From an uncultured Cyclobacteriaceae bacterium (lineage in GTDB: Bacteria > Bacteroidota > Bacteroidia > Cytophagales > Cyclobacteriaceae), in the NCBI GenBank assembly GCA_905479015.1, contig CAJQKV010000007.1:62001-126000 (forward strand): 64,000 bases of DNA, written 5' to 3'. The translations under genes were made by a program, and so were the position numbers. The notes beneath the pieces are model-generated. The model saw only the letters and a list, made by a program, of their open reading frames with translations, made no database searches and had not been told where the DNA came from. Every line of letters begins with the position of its first letter. Positions within the stretch are counted from its first letter, which is position 1. Below are positions 26,383 through 35,020 of this stretch, in pieces.

Positions 26383-27630
26383 TCAATGAAATCGTTCTAC
26401 TGCCAATTTTGAAATTTCAATTCCCGGAGATTGATTGGCGGCTATCTCAGTAATTAGTTTCCCCGTAATAGGCCCCAAGCTCATACCCATCATCCCATGA
26501 CCCGTAGCTAAGAGTACATTCGGTAACTTTTTTGTTCTCCCAATATAAGGTAAGCCATCAGGCGAACAAGGTCTTAAACCGGTCCAAATTTTAGCTTCAT
26601 TGAAATCTGTCATCTTAAAAGACGGGAAGTATTTACCAATTGATTTTTTAATGCCGTGCACGCGCCTTTGGTCAACATCAAAATTTAACGCCCCGATTTC
26701 CATCGTCCCTGCAAAACGTAATCCTTCTGACATAGGTGTTACGGCTACTTTGGCTTCCGTCAAAATAGAACATATACTCGGCGTTTCTACCGGATGCTCT
26801 AACGTAAAACTATAGCCTTTTCCAGGTTGCATAGGGATATTTAACCCTAAAAATTGGGCTAATTTTCCAGTCCACACACCTGCAGAAATCACAAACTGAT
26901 CTGCAGAAAATAAACCCTGATTGGTATCAATGGATTTTAAATCTTCATGAACCACGAATTTGAGATCGTCAACGTGAGACACCATTTTCACACCCGCAGC
27001 CTTAAGGTCTGATTTCAACTTTTCTAAAAAAAGCTTTGGACTGAAAAATGCGTCTTCGGGAAAATAAACACCTCCCTTCACATCAAGGGTGAGATTGGAA
27101 TCTAAGTCGTTTAATTGTTGATTGTCCATCACAACGGCTTTGAGTCCCAGTTTCATTGCTTGATCTGCCAATGCCGCCTCTTCATCCAATGCCCGCTGCG
27201 TTTGACAATACATGATCAATCCCTTTTCATCAATTTTGATGTCTTCAAGCTGATCACATAAGCTTACATATAGTTTTTTACTCTCTAAATTGAGCTCTTT
27301 TAATAGTTGCGCAGCCCCTTTAACATGTTTTTCGGATGAATGCTGATAAAATTTCCAGCCCCAATCCAATAAACTTCGTGAAAATCTAGGCTTGACATAA
27401 AATGGACTTTCCGCATCAAACATCCATTTGATCCCTTTGGCGATCATGCCTGGTTGTGCCAAGGGCACAAAATGACTGGGCACAATCATGCCTGCATTTC
27501 CAAAAGAGGTACCTGAAGAAAAGTCTCCTTTATCTAAAATAGTTACTTCAAATCCACGATTCTTTAAATAATAGGCTGAACATAGTCCAATAACTCCACC
27601 CCCTAAAACGATGACCTTTCCTTTATTCAT
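26383..27630 (-). CDS. D-amino acid (D-hydroxyproline) dehydrogenase, FAD-dependent
   Basis: A 415-residue DadA-type flavoprotein. The FAD-binding start is VIVLGGGVIGLCSAYYL, the early motif GTSFGNAGMI is characteristic, and the C-terminal motif is GLRPCSPDGLPYIG...TGHGMMG. It oxidises D-amino acids. Beside hydroxyproline 2-epimerase the expected substrate is cis-4-hydroxy-D-proline, giving pyrroline-4-hydroxy-2-carboxylate. Electrons would pass to the quinone pool through the membrane. Its start overlaps the epimerase stop by 4 bases. Substrate assignment rests on the gene cluster. Confidence 0.9.
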   Translation of the reverse strand: MNKGKVIVLGGGVIGLCSAYYLKNRGFEVTILDKGDFSSGTSFGNAGMIVPSHFVPLAQPGMIAKGIKWMFDAESPFYVKPRFSRSLLDWGWKFYQHSSEKHVKGAAQLLKELNLESKKLYVSLCDQLEDIKIDEKGLIMYCQTQRALDEEAALADQAMKLGLKAVVMDNQQLNDLDSNLTLDVKGGVYFPEDAFFSPKLFLEKLKSDLKAAGVKMVSHVDDLKFVVHEDLKSIDTNQGLFSADQFVISAGVWTGKLAQFLGLNIPMQPGKGYSFTLEHPVETPSICSILTEAKVAVTPMSEGLRFAGTMEIGALNFDVDQRRVHGIKKSIGKYFPSFKMTDFNEAKIWTGLRPCSPDGLPYIGRTKKLPNVLLATGHGMMGMSLGPITGKLITEIAANQSPGIEISKLAVERFH

Positions 27631-28631
27631 ATCACTTGAAAACCATGTGCATAGGGGTCATCGTCGTCTATGATGATCTGATTATATCCTGTGATCTTAG
27701 CCCATCCTTGTATACTGGGTACAATGGCTTTGTGGCCAGCTACTTCTGTGAGAGCTTCAATGCGCCCTGTAAATTTTGATCCAATATAACTTTCATGAAC
27801 ATAGGAACTATTGATGTTTTGTAACCCTCGTGCAAAGCGCTGTGCCATCCGTGCTGAAGTCCCCGTGCCGCATGGAGATCTGTCGATGGCTTTATCACCA
27901 TAAAAAACGGCATTTCTCCCATCAGATGCAGGATCTAATGGTGTTCCTGTCCATAACAAATGACTCACATTTCTGATGGTATCATTTTCGGGATGAACAA
28001 ATTGATGCGGATATTTAAGGTTAATGCGTTTCCTCAGTTCTTGACTCAATGAAATCAAGGCTCCCGCAGTATAATCCTGAATGCCTGAGAAATGAGGCTG
28101 AGGATCAATGATCGCATAAAAATTTCCACCATAAGCCACGTCAAATTTGAGCCGGCCTAAATCCGGACAATCTACTTCCAAGTCCTGTGCTGCCAGATAT
28201 GCAGGTACATTGGTCAGTTTGACATCCGTGACTTTATTTTCAACGCTAATGTAAGAAATCTTGACCAAGCCTGCGGGGGTTTCGAGCCTCAGCTGACCCG
28301 CTATCTGAGGAATAATGAGTCCTTCTTCTATCGCGATAGTCACCGTCCCAATGGTACCATGACCACACATGGGCAAACAGCCACTGGTTTCTATAAACAA
28401 TATTCCTGCATCATTCTGTGGATCAGATGGGGGAAATAAAATACTACCTGACATCATATCATGGCCTCTCGGCTCAAACATTAAGCCTTTGCGTATCCAA
28501 TCGTATTCTGCCAAAAAATGTTGCCTCTTTTCACTCATATTAACCCCATGTAGCACCGGTCCTCCCCCAGCGACTAATCGCACTGGATTCCCACAAGTAT
28601 GGGCATCGATACAAAAAAAAGTTTTACGCAT
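27627..28631 (-). CDS. 4-hydroxyproline 2-epimerase (proline racemase family)
   Basis: A 334-residue proline racemase family protein. Both catalytic cysteines are present: Cys89 in LPMCGHGT and Cys254 in DRSPCGTGTS. A Cys/Cys pair marks racemases and epimerases; in trans-3-hydroxyproline dehydratases the first Cys is Thr. With a D-amino acid dehydrogenase, a DapA-like deaminase and a semialdehyde dehydrogenase next to it, the activity is most likely conversion of trans-4-hydroxy-L-proline to cis-4-hydroxy-D-proline. It is cytoplasmic. It lies 2 bases from the aldehyde dehydrogenase gene and overlaps the dehydrogenase gene. Confidence 0.94.
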   Translation of the reverse strand: MRKTFFCIDAHTCGNPVRLVAGGGPVLHGVNMSEKRQHFLAEYDWIRKGLMFEPRGHDMMSGSILFPPSDPQNDAGILFIETSGCLPMCGHGTIGTVTIAIEEGLIIPQIAGQLRLETPAGLVKISYISVENKVTDVKLTNVPAYLAAQDLEVDCPDLGRLKFDVAYGGNFYAIIDPQPHFSGIQDYTAGALISLSQELRKRINLKYPHQFVHPENDTIRNVSHLLWTGTPLDPASDGRNAVFYGDKAIDRSPCGTGTSARMAQRFARGLQNINSSYVHESYIGSKFTGRIEALTEVAGHKAIVPSIQGWAKITGYNQIIIDDDDPYAHGFQVI

Positions 28632-28633
28632 GT

Positions 28634-30169
28634 CTAAATTTTATCTTGGGACCATTTGCCATTGATTTTGCGAAAAATTTTTAAGGGATTTTCATCCTGT
28701 AATGACATGGGTAACAAAGACTGTGGTGCATCTTGAAAACAAACCGGTCTGGCAAATCTTTTGATGGCATCTGCTCCCACAGAGGTGCTACTAGGAGCAG
28801 TGGTCGCCGGAAAAGGGCCTCCATGAATCATAGCATAACCTACCTCAACACCCGTCGGCACACCATTAAAAATAATCCGACCTGCCTTTTCTTGTGCCAA
28901 ATCAATTAAATGTGCTTGTTCTTCAAATTCTGACTCCTCTCCCATAAAGCTAAGGGTCAATTGGCCCTCTATTTGCATTAAAATTTCAGCCAATTCTTCG
29001 TGATGTTCACATAAAACAATTAGAGAATAAGGCCCGAAAATTTCTTGAGCCATTTTAGGGTGGGCGAGGAATTTCTTACCACTGGTTAAAGCTAAACTAG
29101 GTTGAACCGCCAAGGCACCCTGAGCTTTGGTTCCCTGTCCCAGCAAAGCACATGCCTTTTCAGATGAGATTTCAGCAATACTAGCTTCATACTTATCGTA
29201 AATAGCTCTATTCAGCACCACCTCTCCAAGTGTTTGTTGAATGGCATCCGTCATCTTTGAACAGAAATGCTGTGCCGCCTCACCTTCAATGGCTAAAATC
29301 AGACCAGGATTGGTACAAAACTGCCCAACGCCCATATTGATAGAACTTATTAAGGTGGGTACCATTTTGGGATCTTCTAATGCTGAGGGAAGTAAAACAA
29401 TGGGATTGACACTCCCCATTTCTCCATAGAAGGGTATGGGATCCTTACGTTTTGATACCAAATCTAACAACGCGGTACCCCCGTTATATGAACCGGTGAA
29501 ACCCACTGCTTTGATACCGGGATGCTGAACCAAAGCAGCGCCCAATTCATAGCCTTCATCAATGATTGATGAAAATATACCTTTGGGTAAGTTACAGCGC
29601 TCAAGGGCACGCGCAATGGCTGCCGCAATACATTGATGGGTACCCAAATGGCTGTTATGTGCTTTAACGATGACCGGGTTGCCCGATGCTAAAGCTGCGA
29701 CAGTATCTCCTCCCGCCGTAGAGAATGCTAAAGGGAAATTAGATGCTCCAAATACAGCTACTGGACCCAAAGGCACCAGACACTTTCTAATATCTGACTT
29801 AGGCAAAGGCTGGCGATCAGGCAGTGCTGTATCAATTACGGCCTCAACCCAAAACTCCTCTTGGGCCACTTCAGCGAATAATCTTAACTGCCCTAGAGTC
29901 CTTCCTGTTTCCCCTTGAATTCTTCCAGCGGGTAGACCTGTTTCTAATGTGGTAATGCCTAAAATTTCCTCTTTAACCGCTTCAATTTCATCGGCAATGG
30001 TCTCTAACAAAATCGCGCGCTCATTGCCACTGGTATTGCGGTAAACCATAAAAGCCAACTGCGCATCGGTAACCTTTTCGTTCAGCTCCTCTGGGGTACT
30101 TAATACATACTCTTGAGCTAGGAAATTTCCAGTTCTTGGATTGAGGGTTTTGATAGTTTTAAGACTCAT
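28634..30169 (-). CDS. alpha-ketoglutarate semialdehyde dehydrogenase
   Basis: A 511-residue aldehyde dehydrogenase. The catalytic Cys is in GQFCTNPG, the Glu motif is FYGEMGSVNP, and the cofactor region includes GFTGSYNGG. The sequence type (an early GRTLGQLRLFAE motif, NFPLAFS) fits the 2,5-dioxovalerate dehydrogenase subgroup, which oxidises alpha-ketoglutarate semialdehyde to 2-oxoglutarate. That is the final step of hydroxyproline breakdown, consistent with the neighbouring epimerase and deaminase genes (2 and 13 bases away). It feeds carbon into the TCA cycle. Confidence 0.92.
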   Translation of the reverse strand: MSLKTIKTLNPRTGNFLAQEYVLSTPEELNEKVTDAQLAFMVYRNTSGNERAILLETIADEIEAVKEEILGITTLETGLPAGRIQGETGRTLGQLRLFAEVAQEEFWVEAVIDTALPDRQPLPKSDIRKCLVPLGPVAVFGASNFPLAFSTAGGDTVAALASGNPVIVKAHNSHLGTHQCIAAAIARALERCNLPKGIFSSIIDEGYELGAALVQHPGIKAVGFTGSYNGGTALLDLVSKRKDPIPFYGEMGSVNPIVLLPSALEDPKMVPTLISSINMGVGQFCTNPGLILAIEGEAAQHFCSKMTDAIQQTLGEVVLNRAIYDKYEASIAEISSEKACALLGQGTKAQGALAVQPSLALTSGKKFLAHPKMAQEIFGPYSLIVLCEHHEELAEILMQIEGQLTLSFMGEESEFEEQAHLIDLAQEKAGRIIFNGVPTGVEVGYAMIHGGPFPATTAPSSTSVGADAIKRFARPVCFQDAPQSLLPMSLQDENPLKIFRKINGKWSQDKI

Positions 30170-30182
30170 TTATAAAATAATT

Positions 30183-31097
30183 TTATAACGATAGATAATC
30201 AGGCAGTGAGGGTCTACTCGCAAGACTCGACTCAATGATCTGGAGCACTTGTGCTCGGGTGTCTCCCGAAAGTGGCATTCTTGGAGGACGTACAATTTCA
30301 GATCCTAAATTTACTTTTTCTTCGGCTAACTTGATGTTCTGTACCAACTGAGGATTAATATCTAATTCTAGCAAGGGCAAAAACCAACGATAAATGGCAA
30401 GCGCTTCGGCAGTTCTCCCTGCTTTAATCAAACGATAAATAGCCACGGTCTCTCTTGGAAATGCGCATACCAGACCCGCTACCCAACCCCCTGCTCCCAT
30501 CAATAAAGATTCTGCAGCTAAGGTATCAACCCCACACATGATCTGGAAGCGATCACCAAATCGATTGATCATTCGAGTAATATTTGAAACGTCGCGACTC
30601 GACTCTTTGACCGCAACAATATTTTGACATGCTGTCAGTGACTCAAACATGTCTAGGGTAACATTAATCTTATAATCTATGGGATTGTTATAAATCATGA
30701 TCTCAAGATCAGTACTGTTCGCAATCGCCTTGAAATAGGCCACCGTTTCATCATCTGTGGCTTTGTATCGCATGGGCGGTAACATCATCAACCCATCCGC
30801 ACCCTCCTGCTGTGCCGATTTTGCAGCGGCTATCGCTCCTTCCGTCGTTTGCTCAGCTATGTTAATTATCACCGGCACCTTATCCCCTACATATTCTTTG
30901 GTTGCTTTTATCAGGGCTGATTTCTCATTACCTACCAATGCACTGGCCTCGCCTAAGGTACCTCCCAAAATAATTCCATCAATTCCTGACGACAACTGAA
31001 AGGCGACATTGGCCAAAAAAGCCTCATAATCAATCGTAAAATCTTGTTTGAATTTTGTTGTAAGCGCAGGGTAAACACCTCTCCATTGTACCTTCAT
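30183..31097 (-). CDS. DapA-family 1-pyrroline-4-hydroxy-2-carboxylate deaminase
   Basis: A 304-residue TIM-barrel protein of the dihydrodipicolinate synthase/N-acetylneuraminate lyase family. The Schiff-base lysine is Lys164 (VAVKESSRD), with Tyr136 in MIYNNPIDY and the early GGTLGEA motif. In hydroxyproline clusters this family deaminates and dehydrates pyrroline-4-hydroxy-2-carboxylate to alpha-ketoglutarate semialdehyde. Gene order (deaminase, aldehyde dehydrogenase, epimerase, D-amino acid dehydrogenase) matches known trans-4-hydroxyproline operons. It is cytoplasmic. True lysine biosynthesis DapA is less likely in this context. Confidence 0.92.
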   Translation of the reverse strand: MKVQWRGVYPALTTKFKQDFTIDYEAFLANVAFQLSSGIDGIILGGTLGEASALVGNEKSALIKATKEYVGDKVPVIINIAEQTTEGAIAAAKSAQQEGADGLMMLPPMRYKATDDETVAYFKAIANSTDLEIMIYNNPIDYKINVTLDMFESLTACQNIVAVKESSRDVSNITRMINRFGDRFQIMCGVDTLAAESLLMGAGGWVAGLVCAFPRETVAIYRLIKAGRTAEALAIYRWFLPLLELDINPQLVQNIKLAEEKVNLGSEIVRPPRMPLSGDTRAQVLQIIESSLASRPSLPDYLSL

Positions 31098-31155
31098 AAA
31101 ATGACTCAGTTATGATGAAAATAATTTTAGGGCTAAGTTATCAATAATTGGCATT

Positions 31156-32109
31156 TTAGCAATGTGCATCATGTACCATTTTGGCGGCTACTAAATCCTC
31201 TAGCGCATGACCCACTGATTTAAAAACCGTGATTTCTTCCTTCTTTTCCCGACCTTTTCTAGTTTTTTGACATAATTGAAATAGATCCCCACGGATATCA
31301 TTGGAATCTAAAATACCCTTTGTCATTGGAATCAATAAGTCTCCCGTCTCCTTTAATGCCATCGGAGTATCCACATATATCTTTGATTTGAGCATCAGCG
31401 CATCATCGGCTTCACGCATGTCTGGTTTATAAGCCCCTACCAAATCGATGTGTTGGCCTGGCTTTAACCAAGCACCCAAAATCAAAGGAGTCTCCGACAG
31501 GGTCGCACAACTCACCACATCGGCTTGCTTGATGCCCTTTTCTAAATCCTCAACCCTGGTTATCTGGACGTCCATTTTCGGATTCAATGTATCACAAATG
31601 GCCTGGGCTTTATCTCTATTTCGACCCCAAATCAGGATTTTTTTGTACCTGCGAACGGTAGCATGTGCCGCTATCAAATAAGGGGCTAACGTACCTGTAC
31701 CTATCATTAGTAACGTCTCACTGTTGACCCTAGATAAGAAAGATGAGGCGAGCGCAGAGCTCGCAGCCGTCCTTCTTGCAGTTAGCTCCTTGGCATCTAA
31801 TAACATCAGTGGAGTACCTTTTACAGCATCAAATAACACATATAAACCCTGAATAGAGGGTAAATGGTATTGTTGATTGTTCGGCGAAACCGTAACCAAT
31901 TTAACCCCCAAATGAGAGCCACTCATCCAGCTTGGCATCAAAAGTAGGGTGGAGTCTATCTCTTCCTTAGGATTGGGATAGTCATGGTGATGACGCGCCG
32001 GCGTAGTAATAGAAGCATCGGTAAAAGCTTGCTCCAATTGAACAATCAGCGCATCAAAAGAAAGCTTTTCTGCAATCATCAGCGCATCAGCAATGGGTAT
32101 ATTTTTCAC
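31156..32109 (-). CDS. ornithine cyclodeaminase / mu-crystallin family reductase
   Basis: A 317-residue OCD/mu-crystallin protein. The NAD(P) fold shows MIGTGTLAPYLIAAH followed by KILIWGRN, and ARRTAASSALAS is the usual substrate-side motif. In proline racemase clusters such proteins often act as 1-pyrroline-2-carboxylate reductase, which makes L-proline from the product of trans-3-hydroxyproline dehydration or D-proline oxidation. It probably heads the hydroxyproline operon; 58 bases separate it from the deaminase gene. The GTG start gives a family-like N-terminus; the next ATG is ten codons in. True ornithine cyclodeaminase activity is possible. Confidence 0.85.
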   Translation of the reverse strand: MKNIPIADALMIAEKLSFDALIVQLEQAFTDASITTPARHHHDYPNPKEEIDSTLLLMPSWMSGSHLGVKLVTVSPNNQQYHLPSIQGLYVLFDAVKGTPLMLLDAKELTARRTAASSALASSFLSRVNSETLLMIGTGTLAPYLIAAHATVRRYKKILIWGRNRDKAQAICDTLNPKMDVQITRVEDLEKGIKQADVVSCATLSETPLILGAWLKPGQHIDLVGAYKPDMREADDALMLKSKIYVDTPMALKETGDLLIPMTKGILDSNDIRGDLFQLCQKTRKGREKKEEITVFKSVGHALEDLVAAKMVHDAHC

Positions 32110-32289
32110 TTTTGTAATTGATAAGAAAATTTATCTCAAAAAAGGATCAATGAAACGTATCCAGTTACTGAGAATGTCAAGTAAATTTACTCATTATCTT
32201 ATCACTCACAGACATTATATTAATTTATAGCCTGTCTTCTTGATTACTTTTTAGGCTGATGGGTCGAGGACTTCATATTTATTAAAATA

Positions 32290-32504
32290 TTATTGATCCT
32301 TCACTAAAAATGATAGCGTTTTATTCATTTCATTTCCCAGCATGTCTCTTGCAATCACTTTTATTTCATATTTTTTTGAAGATGTAAATGCTCCTTTTTC
32401 AGATAAATCAATAGTTTTAGGGCTTGAATAAGCCATATAATCGCTTCCGTTTATAGTATATAAAATTTCTTTTGTCCCCGTTTTATCATCGGTCGCCCCA
32501 AAAA
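32290..32504 (-). pseudogene. out-of-frame 3' continuation of the repeat protein gene
   Basis: Reading the minus strand in another frame from about 32504 to the TAA at 32290-32292 gives about 70 residues with no stop. They contain FGATDDKTGTKEILYT, VIARDMLGNEMNK and LSFLVKDQ. The first block copies the ATDNKAGVKEI block of the upstream repeats. The frame would be restored by adding one base in the A5 run at 32500-32504. This is the lost C-terminus of the gene that now stops at 32451, caused by a real one-base deletion or a homopolymer sequencing error. Confidence 0.75.
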
Positions 32505-34022
32505 CATTCTTATATAATTGGGATAAATGGCCATTCCATCTTCCATGCCTATTTTTTCTAAACCAAAGTTTATAAAAATCTCTGGAGGTGAATTATCAAC
32601 ATAGGCGGCACTGTACTTTGGAGTTTCTACATTGTTCACATTATCAGTTGAAAAAATCTCAATACGCTTGTGACCTTCATTTGTAAAAACAAACGGTTCT
32701 GAATATTCCATATTATTCCCATCATTCAACTTATATTGTGATTTTTGCGGGCCACTCTCCCCGTCTCTAACAATCAGAGAAATTTTAGTCTCCTCATTTA
32801 TGAATAAAGTATCCCTAGCAAAAAAAGAGGGGTTCCCAAAGTTGATAGAAGTACTTGGTGGTTTATTATCCATGAAAAAAATCTCTTTTTTGAGTTTTTC
32901 TGTATTACTGACCTGGTCAACGGCAAAGAAATTAATACTCTTCAATCCAAGAGGACCGGATAACTTAAAATTATCCCTAAATATTTTTTCTTTTATGGAA
33001 GGCGTCGAAAAATAAATTTCTTTTACACCCGCCTTATTATCCGTCGCCGCTAAGTTGAAGTCGGTCCTTTCAGAAACAAACGTTTGATTCCCCTCATATT
33101 TGTCACCAATAATCTTTAACCGCGAAACCGGTGCCGTCTTATCTAAAAAAAATTCCTCTTTTTTTGGAGCCTCTTCATTTTTTACATTGTCTACCGAATT
33201 ATAATTTATTTGATAGGGGCCCTCAGCCAAAGAGGTCATTAAAAGAGGTCTTGAATAGCTAGCCTTCTTGCTATCATTCAAATGAATATAGGTGGCATGA
33301 ACACCACTTAAATTATCTTTCGCAGCAAGTGAGAATTGTGTCGATGGACCTACCACATCACCCACTTTAACTCCAATAAAATTTCCCGTCGTTTCAGGAG
33401 CCGTAATATCTATGGTAAAAGAAGATGATCTTGTTTGCTCTGAATTCCCCACTTTATCTACAGAAACAAAGAAAAGATGATGGGCGCCTTCAGTATCCAT
33501 TTTTGATTTTGACTCAGCATATTCAACATATTGCCCCTTCTCTGAAAAAAATGTTTTAGAGAGTCCAGACATGGATTCTTGAGCAGGCAAATCAAATAGG
33601 AGTCCAGGTCCAAAAAAAGTAGTTCCACCACCAACATATTTGGACGCTCCGCTGAATACAACTCTCGTCTTCGGGGCCAAACCATCGGCATAAACTGGGA
33701 ATAGTATTTCTCTTCTAGGATTAGAATAAGCCTTAGTTTCTGGATCTATAGCCCATTTACTCCTAATGTAATTTATCCCTTCGGTATCTAAGAACATGGG
33801 ATTGGCATCTTGCGGGTGCGTAGGGGTTTCCAAATTAATGGCTTCCCCACCTTTTGATGTTGAGATAGAAAGGTAAATGGGTAATCCTTTTTGAATATAA
33901 ATTTTAGATTCTTCTTGCATCATAACAGGCTCAAAAATAGGCTTATCAGGCTCCTTTTGAGCAGATATCTTTGAGCTCAATATGAGTAACGTAAGCGCCA
34001 TTACATATTTAATATTCTTCAT
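32451..34022 (-). CDS. exported repeat protein (OmpL47-type/Ig-like repeats), frameshifted at its 3' end
   Basis: A 523-residue exported protein with a signal peptide (ALTLLILSSKISAQ). From about residue 190 on it carries roughly four repeats of about 90-100 residues. Each has a (A/V)xDNxxG core, a strand-rich middle, and a close such as SVDKVGNSE...F..DxTAP. These look like the Ig-like repeats often labelled 'OmpL47-type beta-barrel domain', probably surface or periplasmic adhesion modules. The last about 20 residues (after YPNYIRMF) are out of pattern because of a frameshift near 32500; the intact protein would be about 70 residues longer and end at 32290. No neighbour gives a role. Confidence 0.75.
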   Translation of the reverse strand: MKNIKYVMALTLLILSSKISAQKEPDKPIFEPVMMQEESKIYIQKGLPIYLSISTSKGGEAINLETPTHPQDANPMFLDTEGINYIRSKWAIDPETKAYSNPRREILFPVYADGLAPKTRVVFSGASKYVGGGTTFFGPGLLFDLPAQESMSGLSKTFFSEKGQYVEYAESKSKMDTEGAHHLFFVSVDKVGNSEQTRSSSFTIDITAPETTGNFIGVKVGDVVGPSTQFSLAAKDNLSGVHATYIHLNDSKKASYSRPLLMTSLAEGPYQINYNSVDNVKNEEAPKKEEFFLDKTAPVSRLKIIGDKYEGNQTFVSERTDFNLAATDNKAGVKEIYFSTPSIKEKIFRDNFKLSGPLGLKSINFFAVDQVSNTEKLKKEIFFMDNKPPSTSINFGNPSFFARDTLFINEETKISLIVRDGESGPQKSQYKLNDGNNMEYSEPFVFTNEGHKRIEIFSTDNVNNVETPKYSAAYVDNSPPEIFINFGLEKIGMEDGMAIYPNYIRMFLGRPMIKRGQKKFYIL

Positions 34023-35020
34023 AACTTACTGTTTTATAGGTTAATTAATTCTACATTTTTCATGATCCACTTAAGTTTACATACAACTCTTTATGTTTGA
34101 TTATCAGATGTTTATCTATTAAAACTACCATTTTTAAATGACTATTTGATTCCTCTTTCACAAAAATTATGATATTTAGATTATTAAATAAGACTAAAGG
34201 CTAGATTTGTGATCTATGAAATCATTTGATCATGCCCCTTCAGAAATAAATTAAAATACATCAACCAACTCTGCTGAATAATAAATTAACATCAATTATT
34301 ATGGAGTTGAAACAGGACTTCAGAGGGCCTTATTCTAAACATGAGTATAAAGATCTCAATTTTTGATTTTTTTAATCCTCTTTTTCAAACGCGACATGTT
34401 TGGAGCATTTATAAAATTGATACCCGTCTATGTACTCACTTTAAAGCCCTGAAATTTCAACCTTAGATAGACCCAAAACTTATCATTAGACAACAAGGAA
34501 TCATTAACTAGAGGATTTCTATAGGTATAGAAAATTTACATAAGCAAACCATATAATTCATTGAACCACGGCATCGGCCATGATCAGCTCCATGGTAGAT
34601 TACTCTGCCAAAGCATTTAATTCAACTGAAACGTGGGATTTCAGAAAATCTTGTTCGTTATCAAGCGTAGCGACCTCAAAGGGTATTAATCGATATTTCA
34701 AAAGCATCACTTCCAGGTACTGCATACATCTGGTTCTTACCAGCACCCACGGAGTATCCATTGAATAATATCGCTTGATCAAAAAATGGTGGTGGATTCA
34801 TTGGCTACCAACCGTGAGTAAATCCTGAAAGGGTGCAAAGCCTCTTGATCTGCATCAAAAATGAATCAGCCCCTTACTGCGGAAGTACTGAATTACACGG
34901 TGAACCCCTCTGAAGATAACAAACCCAGGGTATATAATTTTCTATTTCAATAATTTAAATACAGAAATCTTCCAAGCTACCATCGTAACACCAATAAAAT
35001 ATGATCAATGATTTTATTCT
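34023..35020. other. long intergenic region with little coding signal
   Basis: About 1 kb without a convincing intact gene. Short frames occur on both strands but lack typical codon patterns, except a possible regulator remnant at 34558-34782. I see no terminator, tRNA, repeat array or insertion-sequence end. It separates the frameshifted repeat gene from the propeller gene, both leftward, so it should hold the promoter of the former. It looks like decayed DNA next to a damaged gene. Confidence 0.6.
34558..34782 (-). pseudogene. possible remnant of an AraC-type regulator N-terminal domain
   Basis: From the ATG at 34782 the frame gives MIKRYYSMDTPWVLVRTRCM and continues to a stop at 34600-34602, then 13 more in-frame residues (STMELIMADAVVQ) to a second stop at 34558. 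The pattern (RCM near residue 19, ...L..Y.L...EVATL, then ...L.ALAE..MELI.AD) resembles the N-terminal domain of Bacteroidota AraC-type regulators (RC.M.V...L...GL......LGEV.....L...L...GFELI.D). The DNA-binding part is absent. The match is weak and from memory, so this may be chance. Confidence 0.3.

Noticed and set aside
34580-34768. Plus-strand 62-residue frame in the long intergenic region
   Set aside because: No domain or start signal; it is the complement of the possible regulator remnant.
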